Shown here one piece after another: positions 7,366 through 16,115 of a stretch of 64,000 nucleotides of DNA. The position numbers were made by a program, and so were the translations under genes. The DNA lies in NCBI GenBank assembly GCA_016719785.1, contig JADJYJ010000004.1:348159-412158 (forward strand). Reading direction: 5' to 3'. The DNA comes from Candidatus Amarolinea dominans. Lineage in GTDB: Bacteria > Chloroflexota > Anaerolineae > SSC4 > Amarolineaceae. Numbering within the stretch: the first letter of the stretch is position 1; every line of letters starts with the position of its first letter. The notes below the pieces were generated by a model. It ran no database searches. It saw only the letters and a list, made by a program, of their open reading frames with translations, and was not told the DNA's origin.

Positions 7366-8844
7366 ATGTTAGCACCAAGCAGACGATTTTTCAGACAACG
7401 CACCGCAGCCACCCTCCTGGCCGTTGTGCTTCTCCTCGCGACTGTCATGCCGACCCCGGCCTGGCAGAACAGCGGCCCCGATACCGGGAGCAGGGCCGTT
7501 GAGTTGACTGTGTACAACCAGGACCTAGCCCTGGTCAAGGAGACGCGACCGTTGACCTTGACCCTGGGCCTGAACGAAATTCGCTACACCGATGTGGCCG
7601 CTTTGATTGACCCAACCAGTGTCCGCTTCTCCTCCCGCACTTCACTGACCGGCACACACGTGTTGGAACAAAACTACGAGTATGATCTGGTGGGCGCGGA
7701 AAAGCTTCTGGAAAAGTACATTGACCAGCCTATCGAGGTCATCACCGAAGACGGCAGCGTCTACCAGGGCAAGCTGCTCAATGGCAGCAGCGACGTCATC
7801 CTGATGGCGGACGACGGCAAGGTGACGGTTCTACGTCGCGAACAGATCCGCACCTTCACCTTCCCGGCTCTGCCTGAAGGCCTGATTACCCGCCCCACCC
7901 TGGTGTGGACGGTGGACACTGACAAGGCCGGCATCCATACAACCGATGTCACCTACTTGACGCACGGCATCAGTTGGCGAGCCAACTATGTGCTGTTGCT
8001 GGCCAAGAACGAAAAAACCCTCGACCTCAACGGCTGGGTCACGTTGGACAACCGCAGCGGCATCACCTACCAGGATGCCAAGCTCAAACTGGTGGCCGGC
8101 GACATTGCCCGGGCCGCAAACATGGGTGTGCAGAAGGTGATGGATTACGCGGCGGTGGAAGCGCCACGCGCCGCCCCCGGCCCGCAGGTCAGCGAGCGGG
8201 GTTTCTTCGAATATCATCTGTACGAGGTCAACCGTCCGGTCACGGTGCGCAACAACCAGACCAAGCAGATCGAATTTGTTACCAGCACCGGCATCACCAC
8301 GACGACGTTCTTCGTCTACGACGGTTCTGGCATCAGCTTCGGCGGTTACGGCCCGGTGTTCGATCAGGCCTACGGCAGCACGGGGCAGACGAAGGTCAAT
8401 GCCATGCTGGAGTTTTTCACCGGTAAGAAGAACAACCTGGACGCACCCCTGCCGGCAGGCGTGGTGCGCATCTTCAAGCCGGATGAGGACGGCGCGGCGC
8501 TGTTGATTGGCGAAGATTCCATTGACCACACGCCCAAGGGCGAGAAGATCCAACTGTATGTGGGCGATGCGTTCGACATTGTCGGCGAACGCACGCAGAC
8601 CGACTTCAAGCGCCTGGGCGACAAGGTCGTCGAAGAGACGTTCAAGATCGTCGTGCGCAATCGCAAGGAGAGCGCCGTCGAAGTGCGTGTCGTGGAGCAC
8701 CTGTACCGCTGGAGCCAGTGGGAAATCGTGCAAGCCAGCGACAAGAGCTACAGCAAGCCAAACGCCCAGACGATCGAATGGCGCGTGCCGGTGAAGGCCG
8801 ACGACACGACGGAGATCACCTACACCGTGCGTTACAGCTTCTAA
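7366..8844 (+). CDS. Secreted DUF4139 domain-containing protein
   Basis: 492 residues. The N-terminus has Arg/Lys followed by about 18 hydrophobic residues and an Ala-rich cleavage zone near residue 33, a Sec signal peptide. The mature part matches the DUF4139 layout: an early beta region with ELTVYNQDLALVKE, an RPTLVW strand, GISWRANYVLLL, and a C-terminal beta-sandwich ending in ITYTVRYSF. Function of the family is not established; members are exported or surface proteins. AAGGAG lies 8 bp before the ATG. The gene appears monocistronic, with a hairpin and a terminator downstream. Confidence 0.85.
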   Translation: MLAPSRRFFRQRTAATLLAVVLLLATVMPTPAWQNSGPDTGSRAVELTVYNQDLALVKETRPLTLTLGLNEIRYTDVAALIDPTSVRFSSRTSLTGTHVLEQNYEYDLVGAEKLLEKYIDQPIEVITEDGSVYQGKLLNGSSDVILMADDGKVTVLRREQIRTFTFPALPEGLITRPTLVWTVDTDKAGIHTTDVTYLTHGISWRANYVLLLAKNEKTLDLNGWVTLDNRSGITYQDAKLKLVAGDIARAANMGVQKVMDYAAVEAPRAAPGPQVSERGFFEYHLYEVNRPVTVRNNQTKQIEFVTSTGITTTTFFVYDGSGISFGGYGPVFDQAYGSTGQTKVNAMLEFFTGKKNNLDAPLPAGVVRIFKPDEDGAALLIGEDSIDHTPKGEKIQLYVGDAFDIVGERTQTDFKRLGDKVVEETFKIVVRNRKESAVEVRVVEHLYRWSQWEIVQASDKSYSKPNAQTIEWRVPVKADDTTEITYTVRYSF

Positions 8845-8860
8845 AAGAAACTAAGCCAGG

Positions 8861-8887
8861 CTTCCGGAGTCTTGAAGACTTCGGAAG
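8861..8887. repeat. Near-perfect 27-bp palindrome
   Basis: CTTCCGGAGTCTT and AAGACTTCGGAAG face each other across one base with a single mismatch, directly after the DUF4139 stop codon. It may aid termination or mRNA 3' stability. Confidence 0.5.
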
Positions 8888-8903
8888 TCTACGAGTATTG
8901 CTG

Positions 8904-8950
8904 CACAGGCGCCCATCTTCGGTCACCCAAAGAGGGCGCCTGTGTGTTTT
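8904..8950 (+). terminator. Terminator of the DUF4139 gene
   Basis: CACAGGCGCCC (8904-8914) pairs perfectly with GGGCGCCTGTG (8934-8944), followed by TGTTTT. Confidence 0.75.
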
Positions 8951-9035
8951 CCGAATCCGTCAACCATCTGTCACACACCACGTAAGCTACATCCTCTCTG
9001 CTTTTGGAAGACATGCTACAGTGAAATTGTCCACA

Positions 9036-9046
9036 TGTGCTACAAT
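9036..9046 (+). promoter_or_regulatory. Extended -10 promoter of the sigma factor gene
   Basis: TGTGC directly before TACAAT at 9041-9046, the same extended -10 as the tRNA-Arg promoter. No good -35 is seen at the normal distance. Confidence 0.45.
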
Positions 9047-9149
9047 TTTTGCTGATAGCAGCGCAAAATGATCAGAAACCACTGTCTGATCACCATCGTA
9101 GACCTGGATACGCAGCGTTGAATTGTGGGCAAGAGATAGAGGTGGCTGC

Positions 9150-10055
9150 ATGGGATTATATGCGGAACAGATCGCCCAAACCCCGTTACTCGATATTCAC
9201 AGGGAACGCCTGCTGGCGCAGCACATGCTGGCCGGGAAGATGGCCCGCCAGAACCTGCGCAGCCGAGCGGCCATCAGCGAGGCAGAGCGGTGCGAATTAG
9301 AGACACAACAGCACCAGGGCGAACGGGCGCGTCAGGATCTAGTCCTGGCCAATCTGCGTCTGGTCTTTAGTGTCGCCCGACGCTACCAGAGCCTGGGCCT
9401 GCCAACAGAGGACTTGGTGCAGGAAGGCATGGCCGGCCTGTTGCAGGCCGTGGAAAAGTACGACTGGCGTCGAGGCACCAAGTTCAGCACTTACGCCGTC
9501 TGGTGGATTCGCCAGGCCGTGACGCGTGCCTTGTCCAACCAAAGTCGTACCATTCGCCTGCCATCCTACCGCGTCGAACAGTTGAGTAAAATCTACCAAA
9601 CACGCGACCGCCTGTCACAGCGCCTGGGGCGCGATCCATCCACCGAAGAGATCGCCGAGAGCCTGAGCTGGGCAGCCGAACAGGTCAGCTACGCCCTGCG
9701 GTTGGGAGACATGCAGGCGGCATCGCTCAATGCGCCGGTCGCTGGCGATGGCGATGACAAGAGCGAGTGGACGCTGATGAATCGGCTCAGCGACACGCAC
9801 GCGGCCGAGCCGGTGGATCAAGCCTACCGCTCACTCCTGTACGAGGCGCTCAATCGGGAACTGGCCCACCTCGATCGACGCGAGGCCGAGATTCTGCGCC
9901 TGCGCTTTGGCCTGGGCGGCGGCCATGAACACACGTTGTCTGAGATCGGCAAGCACGTGGGGCTGACGCGCGAACGCGTCAGGCAAATCCAGAAAGAGGC
10001 CCTGGCCAAATTGATGGCTGCGCCTGGCCTCACGCGCCGTTACGATCCTGAGTAG
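9150..10055 (+). CDS. RNA polymerase sigma-70 family factor (SigA/RpoD-like)
   Basis: 301 residues. Region 1.2 is at the N-terminus, region 2 holds DLVQEGMAGLLQAVEKYD and the -10-recognition helix KFSTYAVWWIRQAVTRAL, region 3 follows TIRLPSYR, and region 4 has the helix-turn-helix ending in GLTRERVRQIQKEAL. This is the primary-sigma/group 2 pattern without a long region 1.1. At about 300 residues it is shorter than typical RpoD, which suggests a group 2 (alternative vegetative) factor. The frame extends to a GTG at 9123, but GAGGTGG lies 7 bp before the ATG at 9150. No anti-sigma gene is adjacent. Confidence 0.9.
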   Translation: MGLYAEQIAQTPLLDIHRERLLAQHMLAGKMARQNLRSRAAISEAERCELETQQHQGERARQDLVLANLRLVFSVARRYQSLGLPTEDLVQEGMAGLLQAVEKYDWRRGTKFSTYAVWWIRQAVTRALSNQSRTIRLPSYRVEQLSKIYQTRDRLSQRLGRDPSTEEIAESLSWAAEQVSYALRLGDMQAASLNAPVAGDGDDKSEWTLMNRLSDTHAAEPVDQAYRSLLYEALNRELAHLDRREAEILRLRFGLGGGHEHTLSEIGKHVGLTRERVRQIQKEALAKLMAAPGLTRRYDPE

Positions 10056-10133
10056 TCTCCCGCCTGATCGGTAGTTGCGTTCATGAGCGACGTAGCGCAA
10101 GTAATCAGCGTGAAAATTCCCTCATAGGTGACA

Positions 10134-10180
10134 GCAAACAAACGTTGCCCGGAGACTATCTCCGGGCAACGTTTGTTTGC
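10134..10180. terminator. Perfect 22-bp inverted repeat, bidirectional terminator
   Basis: Arms 10134-10155 and 10159-10180 are perfectly complementary around a 3-base loop. The outer part is A-rich on the left and T-rich on the right, as in a terminator that works in both directions. It lies 80 bp after the sigma factor gene. Confidence 0.75.
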
Positions 10181-10195
10181 CGGCGGCGCAGGCCC

Positions 10196-10270
10196 GGCGA
10201 CTGCAAGTCGCTGCAACGACTGCGAAGCCACCTGCGTGGGCTATGTCCCAGGACTGAAATGCACCCGCGC
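10196..10270. repeat. Dispersed two-hairpin repeat, copy 1
   Basis: This block shares an AAGTCGCTGCAACGACT palindrome, a GCGAAGCC segment and GAAATGCACCC with a second block at 34780-34862, in the same order and spacing. In the second copy two hairpins can be drawn. It overlaps no gene. Confidence 0.6.
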
Positions 10271-10282
10271 AAACGATACAGG

Positions 10283-10311
10283 TTGACTTGCCAAAGGTTC
10301 GCTGGTAGAAT
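10283..10311 (+). promoter_or_regulatory. Promoter of the LLM oxidoreductase gene
   Basis: TTGACT (10283-10288), 17 bp, TAGAAT (10306-10311). The predicted start near 10318 places the whole 14-bp repeat array in the 5' untranslated leader. Confidence 0.65.
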
Positions 10312-10327
10312 AGAGTTCACGCCCAAT

Positions 10328-10411
10328 AGAAGTCATCTGAGAGAAGTCATCTGAGAGAAGTCATCTGCTAAAAGTCATCTGCTAGGGGTCATCCAATGGA
10401 GGTCATTCAAT
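10328..10411 (+). repeat. Six tandem 14-bp units forming the 5' leader
   Basis: Units start at 10328, 10342, 10356, 10370, 10384 and 10398. The first three read AGAAGTCATCTG plus two bases; later ones drift to AAAAGTCATCTG, AGGGGTCATCCA and GGAGGTCATTCA. The last unit supplies the GGAGG ribosome site and runs into the ATG at 10410. The fifth unit supplies an AGGGG before an out-of-frame ATG at 10395. Confidence 0.8.
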
Positions 10412-11411
10412 GCCAGATCGCGTAGCCCTTTACCTGCAAGACAAACATGATATTCGTGAAGGAATGGAGTACGTCAAGTACGCCGAAGAGCGCGGCTTCG
10501 AAGCCGTCTGGCAGGCGGAATCCCGCCTGGTACGCGATGCCATCGTGCCGATGGCCGCCTTCGCAGCGGTCAGCAAGCGCATCAAGATCGGCTCCGGCGT
10601 TATCAACAACTGGACGCGCAACATTGGCCTGCTGGCCGCCACCTTCCTGACCCTCGATGACCTGGCGCCCGATCGTATCATCTGCGGCATCGGCGCCTGG
10701 TGGGATCCCCTGGCCAAGAATGTCGGCATCGAGCGACGCAAACCTCTCCTGGCCATGCGTGAAACGATCGAAGTCATGCGCCGCCTGCTGCGTATGGAAA
10801 CGGTCACCTTCCACGGTGAGTTTCACCACGTGACGGGCATCGAACTCGATGTCGTACACGGGCGTCACGAACCACGTCATGTGCCGATGTTCATCGGCGC
10901 AACCGGCTTGGAGATGATGAAGCTGGCCGGTGAGATAGCTGACGGTGTCGTGCTCAACTACTGCGTGCCGCCAGAGTACAACACACCGGCCCTGACCGCC
11001 CTGGCAGAAGGGGCGCAGCGCGTCGGTCGCAGCCTGGCAGACATTGACCGGCCGCAACTGGTGGTTTGCTCCGTGCATACCGATCGCCGGCAGGCCATTG
11101 ATGGCGCCAAAGAATTACTGACGCAATACCTGGCCCAGCAACCCCACATCGCCAAGGCCAGCGGTGTTGCGCCCGAGGTGGTGACCCAGATCCAGAGCAT
11201 CCTCGGCTGGCCGGCCACGCATGAGCAGGTGCGCGCAGCGATGAAATTCGTCCCCGATGACCTGGTCCTGCGAATCAGCGCCACCGGAACGCCCGACGAG
11301 GCACGACAAAAGGTGCGCGAGTATGTCGCCAACGGCTGCACCTGTCCCATTCTGTACCCGATGGGTGATGTCAAACTGATGATTGACACCTTTGCTGACG
11401 GCTACGCTTGA
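10410..11411 (+). CDS. LLM-class flavin-dependent oxidoreductase (F420-type)
   Basis: 333 residues, one TIM-barrel domain of the bacterial luciferase-like family. Visible family features are the N-terminal YAEERGFEAVWQAESR strand-helix, IKIGSGVINNWTRN, the GIGAWWDP segment and MFIGATGLEMMKLAGEIADGV, closest in style to F420-dependent methylene-tetrahydromethanopterin reductase-like proteins. The cofactor (F420 or FMN) and substrate cannot be read here. Its stop is 26 bp before the start of the molybdenum hydroxylase genes, so it may be cotranscribed and act on the same substrate pathway. The unusual repeat-built leader suggests translational control. Confidence 0.85.
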   Translation: MPDRVALYLQDKHDIREGMEYVKYAEERGFEAVWQAESRLVRDAIVPMAAFAAVSKRIKIGSGVINNWTRNIGLLAATFLTLDDLAPDRIICGIGAWWDPLAKNVGIERRKPLLAMRETIEVMRRLLRMETVTFHGEFHHVTGIELDVVHGRHEPRHVPMFIGATGLEMMKLAGEIADGVVLNYCVPPEYNTPALTALAEGAQRVGRSLADIDRPQLVVCSVHTDRRQAIDGAKELLTQYLAQQPHIAKASGVAPEVVTQIQSILGWPATHEQVRAAMKFVPDDLVLRISATGTPDEARQKVREYVANGCTCPILYPMGDVKLMIDTFADGYA

Positions 11412-11437
11412 GGCGCGGCGCCCCTCAGAACAAACTT

Positions 11438-12907
11438 ATGACTTCTTCCACCTGGAATCTCTACCTGGCGCCCGCCACCCTGGCTGAGGCGCTTGATCTC
11501 CTGGCTGAGTACGGTGACGACGCTCGCATCATCGCCGGCGGCACCGACCTCCTGCTCGAACTGGCGCGCGGTGTGCGCTCACAGCGGGTTCTGATTGACA
11601 TCGCGCGCATCCCCGACCTCGCGACTGTGCGGCTGGATAACGACGGCTGGCTACACCTCGGCCCGCTCGTCACCCACAACCAGATTGTCACGTCCCCCCT
11701 GGCGGTACACCATGCCTTTCCCCTGGCGCGTGCCTGCTGGGAGGTTGGGGCGCCGCAAATCCGCAACCGCGGCACTGTGGCCGGCAATGTCATTACCGCG
11801 TCCCCGGCCAACGACACCATCACGCCGCTGTGGGCGTTGGACGCGACCATCACCCTGCTCAGTCACCGCGGGCCGCGCACGCTGACATGCGCGCAGTTCT
11901 TCCAGGGCGTGCGACGCACCGCGCTGGCGCCTGATGAATTCCTGCTTGACATCGCCTTCCCCGCCCTCACTGCGCAGGCCAGCGGCGCCTTTCTCAAGCT
12001 CGGGCTGCGCCGCGCTCAGGCCATCTCCCTGGTCAATGTGGCGGTCGTGCTGCACTGGGATGGCAACCAGGTGCGTCAGGCCGCCATTGCCCTGGGCGCC
12101 GTCGCGCCGACCATCCTGCGCGTTACGGAGGCCGAGCAGGCGCTTGTCGGTTCAACCCTGGACGCAGCGGCCATTCAGCACGCCGCGTCCCTGGCGGCGG
12201 CCGCCAGCCGTCCCATTGATGATGTGCGCGCCAGCGCCGACTACCGCCGGGTCATGGTGGAAGTCCTGACGCGGCGCGCGCTCAGCGTGCTGCACACCCG
12301 ACGAGAACGGGACGGATGGCCGGCCACCCCAGTCACACTCGGTCCGGACGCAGCGCAAAACCATGCCGCGGCGCCAACGGTGTCGGCTGGCTTCACGACT
12401 GCCAGCCCGGTACACTTTACACTCAACGGACAACCGGTTAGCGTCCACCATGCGACCGGCAAGACCCTGCTGGATGTGCTGCGCGCGCCGGCCGCAGATG
12501 GCGGCGTTCACCTGACCGGCGCCAAAGAAGGCTGTGCAGAGGGCGAATGCGGCGCATGCACAGTCCTACTCAACGGCGCGGCGGTGATGAGTTGCCTGGT
12601 GCCGGCGCCGGCCGCGGCCGGCTGCACTGTCACCACCGTGGAAGGCCTGGCCGGGCGCGACGGACAGACCGAGGCGCCCCACACACTGCACGCCGTGCAA
12701 CAAGCTTTTGTCACGGCCGGCGCCGTGCAATGCGGTTATTGCACCCCCGGCCTGCTGATGTCTGCCACCCGCCTGTTGGCCGAAAACCCGGCCCCCAACC
12801 GCAGCGCGATCGAACAGGCTTTGGTCGGCAACCTCTGCCGATGTACTGGCTATGCGAAAATTGTCGAGGCGATTCTCAGTGTCAGCAAACAGTCACAGCC
12901 ATCCTAA
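11438..12907 (+). CDS. Fused FAD-binding and 2Fe-2S subunit of a molybdenum hydroxylase
   Basis: 489 residues. Residues 1 to about 280 are a CoxM-type FAD domain (AGGTDLLLE near 40, then GNVITASPANDT). About 325-489 are a CoxS-type ferredoxin half with GCAEGECGAC near 366-374, QCGYC near 431 and LCRCTGY near 467, giving two 2Fe-2S clusters. These are separate subunits in most CO dehydrogenase-type enzymes; here they are one chain in the order FAD then Fe-S, the reverse of eukaryotic xanthine dehydrogenase. The ATG at 11438 is preferred over the in-frame TTG at 11408. It passes electrons between the large-subunit active site and the acceptor. Confidence 0.9.
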   Translation: MTSSTWNLYLAPATLAEALDLLAEYGDDARIIAGGTDLLLELARGVRSQRVLIDIARIPDLATVRLDNDGWLHLGPLVTHNQIVTSPLAVHHAFPLARACWEVGAPQIRNRGTVAGNVITASPANDTITPLWALDATITLLSHRGPRTLTCAQFFQGVRRTALAPDEFLLDIAFPALTAQASGAFLKLGLRRAQAISLVNVAVVLHWDGNQVRQAAIALGAVAPTILRVTEAEQALVGSTLDAAAIQHAASLAAAASRPIDDVRASADYRRVMVEVLTRRALSVLHTRRERDGWPATPVTLGPDAAQNHAAAPTVSAGFTTASPVHFTLNGQPVSVHHATGKTLLDVLRAPAADGGVHLTGAKEGCAEGECGACTVLLNGAAVMSCLVPAPAAAGCTVTTVEGLAGRDGQTEAPHTLHAVQQAFVTAGAVQCGYCTPGLLMSATRLLAENPAPNRSAIEQALVGNLCRCTGYAKIVEAILSVSKQSQPS

Positions 12908-12964
12908 ATTCGCCGCAAGCAGGCGCTATCAGTCCAACCCTACCCGACCAACCACGGAGTGCCC

Positions 12965-15247
12965 ATGCGCGCAGTAGGCAGCAGTCATCCACGCGCAGAC
13001 GCCTGGTCGAAAGTAACGGGCGCGGCGCGCTATCCTGGCGACATTGACCTGCCAGATCAACTGTGGATGAAAATCCTCTTTGCCGGGCGACCCCATGCCC
13101 GCATCCGCGCCCTGGACACGACCGCAGCCGCGGCCGCACCCGGCGTGGTCGCGGTTCTGACGGCCCGCGATGTGCCGCACAACGCGTATGGCCTGATCAT
13201 TGCGGACCAACCCGTGCTTTGCGGACCGCTGGATGACGTAAACACCCAAGCCGGCAGTGACATTGTGCGTTTCGTAGGCGACCAGGTAGCCGTGGTGGTA
13301 GCTGAAACGGCCGCACAGGCCGCTGCGGCCCTGCCCTTGATCAAGATTGACTATGAGGACCTGCCGCTTGTGACCGATCCACTGCAAGCCATGCGGCCGG
13401 ACAGCCCCAACGTTCATCCAGAGCGACCCGGCAATGTCGTGCATAGCTACCGCATCCGCCGCGGCGATGTCGAAGCCGCACTGGCCGCGGCCGCTGTGGT
13501 GATCGAACAGACCTACACCACCCATGCGCAAGAACACGCCTATTTGCAGCCGGAGGCCGGCGTCGCCACCGTGGACGAGTCTGGCCTTGTCACGGTGGTC
13601 GTGGCCGGCCAATGGGTGCATGAGGACCGCAAGGAGATCGCGCACGCGCTGGGGCTGCCCGTGGAGCAGGTGCGGGTGATCTATCCGGCCATCGGCGGCG
13701 CGTTTGGCGGGCGTGAGGACATGTCGGTGCAGATCGTCCTGGCGCTGGCGGCCTGGCGTCTGCATCAGCGCGGCATCCAGCGGCCGGTCAAGATCGTTTG
13801 GAGCCGCGAGGAGTCCATCATCGGGCACCACAAGCGCCATCCGATGGTCATCAAGGCGCGCTGGGGCGCAAGTCGCGACGGCCGTTTGCTGGCCGCCAGT
13901 GTGGACCTGACCAGTGACTGCGGCGCCTACACCTACACCAGCACCAAAGTGCTGGGCAATGTCACGCTGATGTGCCTGGGGCCATACGACATTCCCAACG
14001 TGGCCGTGGATGCGCGCACCGTCTACACCAACAACGTGCCATCCGGCGCGTTTCGGGGCTTTGGCGGCCCGCAGGGACATTTTGCGGCCGAGATGCAGAT
14101 GAACTACCTGGCCGAGGCGCTGGGCCTTGATCCCGTGGAGTTCCGGGCGCGCAATGTGCTGCACGAAGGTTCGACCCTGGCTACCCGCAGTCGGGTTCCG
14201 GCCGGCTGTACGGCGCCGGAGGTGCTGGCACGCTGTGCCACAGAGGCCGGTTGGGTGCGGATGGCGAGCGGCTGGCAGCCTGGCTCTGTCTCCCCGCAGG
14301 CCACGGCGCCAGCAGATCGTTTTCAGACTGCGTTAGATGCCGCCGCTGATGACGGTAACAGGCGCCGTGGCATCGGTCTGGCCTTGTCGTATAAAAATGT
14401 CGGCTTCAGCCTGGGCTTCGTGGATGAGTGCTTTGCCACCGTGGAACTGCACGGGCAGACAGGGGTGGAGCGGGTCGTCGTTTATCATGCCGGGGCCGAT
14501 GTGGGGCAGGGCGCGCATCAGTTGATGTGTCAGGTGGCGGCAGAGGTCATCGGGGTGCCGCTGGAAAGGGTCGAGTTGATCGCTTCGGACACCGCGCAAA
14601 CCGACAACAGCGGCAGCACCTCGGCCAGCCGCATGTCGTTCATGGCCGGCAACGCCATCATCGCGGCCGCCCGACAGGCGTTGGCCTTATGGCAGGCTGA
14701 GGAAGATCGGCCGGTGATCGTGCGACAGCGCTACGTGCCGCGTCCCACCACCGCCTACGACAAGGAAACGGGCGCATCTGATCCCAATATCACCTACGGC
14801 TACTGCGCGCAGGCGGCCGCGGTAGAGGTGGACATGGAGACCGGCCACATTGCCGTGCGCCGCCTGGTTTCGGTCAACGATGTGGGCAAGGCCATCAACC
14901 CGCAGCAGGTGGCCGGCCAGATCGAGGGCGCGGTGGCGCAGGCGCAGGGCTGGACTCTGCTGGAGGAGTTCAAGCAGAAGGATGGCCAGGTGCTGACCAG
15001 CCGCCTGAGCACCTACCTGATTCCGACCATCGCGGATGTGGCCGATGTGGTGGAGCCGGTGATCCTGGAAATTCCCGACCCGCAAGGCCCCCTGGGCGCG
15101 CGCGGCATGGCAGAAATGCCCTTCATCCCCACGGCGCCGGCCATCGTGGCGGCCGTGCATGCGGCCACCGGCGTCTGGATCAACGACTTGCCGTTGACGC
15201 CAGAGCGGGTATGGCGCGCGCTGCGCCGCGTGGAACCCCATGCGTAA
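12965..15247 (+). CDS. Xanthine dehydrogenase-family molybdopterin-binding subunit
   Basis: 760 residues, usual length for the large subunit. An N-terminal Ald_Xan_dh domain (about 15-120) is followed by the molybdopterin-binding region with GGAFGGRED, GAFRGFGGPQ, GADVGQGAHQ and a GARGMAEMP segment whose Glu (near residue 717) matches the catalytic base of this family. CGG-AG precedes the ATG at 12965. The next genes encode YqeB and YqeC-MocA, the maturation set of selenium-dependent molybdenum hydroxylases, so a labile selenium in the Mo centre is plausible. The substrate (purine, nicotinate or other heterocycle) is not determined. Confidence 0.9.
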   Translation: MRAVGSSHPRADAWSKVTGAARYPGDIDLPDQLWMKILFAGRPHARIRALDTTAAAAAPGVVAVLTARDVPHNAYGLIIADQPVLCGPLDDVNTQAGSDIVRFVGDQVAVVVAETAAQAAAALPLIKIDYEDLPLVTDPLQAMRPDSPNVHPERPGNVVHSYRIRRGDVEAALAAAAVVIEQTYTTHAQEHAYLQPEAGVATVDESGLVTVVVAGQWVHEDRKEIAHALGLPVEQVRVIYPAIGGAFGGREDMSVQIVLALAAWRLHQRGIQRPVKIVWSREESIIGHHKRHPMVIKARWGASRDGRLLAASVDLTSDCGAYTYTSTKVLGNVTLMCLGPYDIPNVAVDARTVYTNNVPSGAFRGFGGPQGHFAAEMQMNYLAEALGLDPVEFRARNVLHEGSTLATRSRVPAGCTAPEVLARCATEAGWVRMASGWQPGSVSPQATAPADRFQTALDAAADDGNRRRGIGLALSYKNVGFSLGFVDECFATVELHGQTGVERVVVYHAGADVGQGAHQLMCQVAAEVIGVPLERVELIASDTAQTDNSGSTSASRMSFMAGNAIIAAARQALALWQAEEDRPVIVRQRYVPRPTTAYDKETGASDPNITYGYCAQAAAVEVDMETGHIAVRRLVSVNDVGKAINPQQVAGQIEGAVAQAQGWTLLEEFKQKDGQVLTSRLSTYLIPTIADVADVVEPVILEIPDPQGPLGARGMAEMPFIPTAPAIVAAVHAATGVWINDLPLTPERVWRALRRVEPHA

Positions 15248-16115
15248 GACCCCACTCACCCCAGGGCGGTTTGGGATCGTTTTGATCAAAGGCGCGGGAG
15301 ATTTGGGATCGGGAGTCGCCTACCGGCTGTGGCGCTGCGGCTTCCAGGTCGTCATGACCGAGTTGGCGCAACCCTTGTGCGTGCGCCGGGCCGTCTGCTT
15401 CGCCGAGGCGGTGTATGCAGGCGAAACCACGGTGGAAGGGATCACCGCACGGCGAGTACACACCCTGGCCGCGGCCAGGGCGGCCTTGAGCGACGATGTG
15501 CTGCCGCTGCTCGTGACGCCTGACCCTGGGCTGCTGGCAGAACTGACACCGACCGTCGTCGTGGATGCCATCATGGCGAAAGCCAATAGCGGCACGCAGA
15601 TCACGGACGCTCCGCTCGTGATTGCCCTCGGCCCCGGGTTCACGGCGGCCCATGACTGTCACGCGATTGTGGAGACCCACCGCGGCCACACCCTGGGCCG
15701 CGTCCTGTGGAAGGGTCAGGCGCTGCCAGACACTGGCACGCCCGGCCCAATCGAAGGCTACACAGCCACCCGGGTACTGCGTGCGCCCATCGAAGGCTAT
15801 GTCATTCCCCTGCGCGCGGTTGGCGAACACATCAAAGCCGGCGAAATCCTGGCACGCGTCAGTCCGCAGCCGGCCAGCGAACAGGGAATCCCGGTGCGAG
15901 CGCTCTTTCCGGGTGTGTTACGCGGCCTCGTTCACCCATCCCTGCTCGTGCAGATCGGCCGCAAAATTGGCGACCTGGATCCACGGGATGACGTCAGTTA
16001 CTGTTTCACCATCTCGGAAAAATCACTGGCTGTGGCGGGCGGCGTCCTGGAAGCCATCCTTAGCAGCGGATCACTCACCGGACCACTCTCAATAAACGGC
16101 AACACGCACCTGTGA
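15240..16115 (+). CDS. yqeB: YqeB/EF2563-type molybdenum hydroxylase maturation protein
   Basis: 291 residues. An N-terminal Rossmann-type GAGDLGSGVAYRL motif and the ALGPGF segment are typical of the EF2563 family tied to selenium-dependent molybdenum hydroxylases. The start overlaps the stop of the large subunit gene by 8 bp, and its own stop overlaps the next GTG by 4 bp, so the three are translationally coupled. The biochemical role is not settled; it is thought to help insert the labile selenium or mature the cofactor. Confidence 0.8.
   Translation: MRKTPLTPGRFGIVLIKGAGDLGSGVAYRLWRCGFQVVMTELAQPLCVRRAVCFAEAVYAGETTVEGITARRVHTLAAARAALSDDVLPLLVTPDPGLLAELTPTVVVDAIMAKANSGTQITDAPLVIALGPGFTAAHDCHAIVETHRGHTLGRVLWKGQALPDTGTPGPIEGYTATRVLRAPIEGYVIPLRAVGEHIKAGEILARVSPQPASEQGIPVRALFPGVLRGLVHPSLLVQIGRKIGDLDPRDDVSYCFTISEKSLAVAGGVLEAILSSGSLTGPLSINGNTHL

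Noticed and set aside
10328..10411. CRISPR or iteron array
   Set aside because: 14-bp abutting units that drift toward the start codon, no spacers; position in a leader explains it better.
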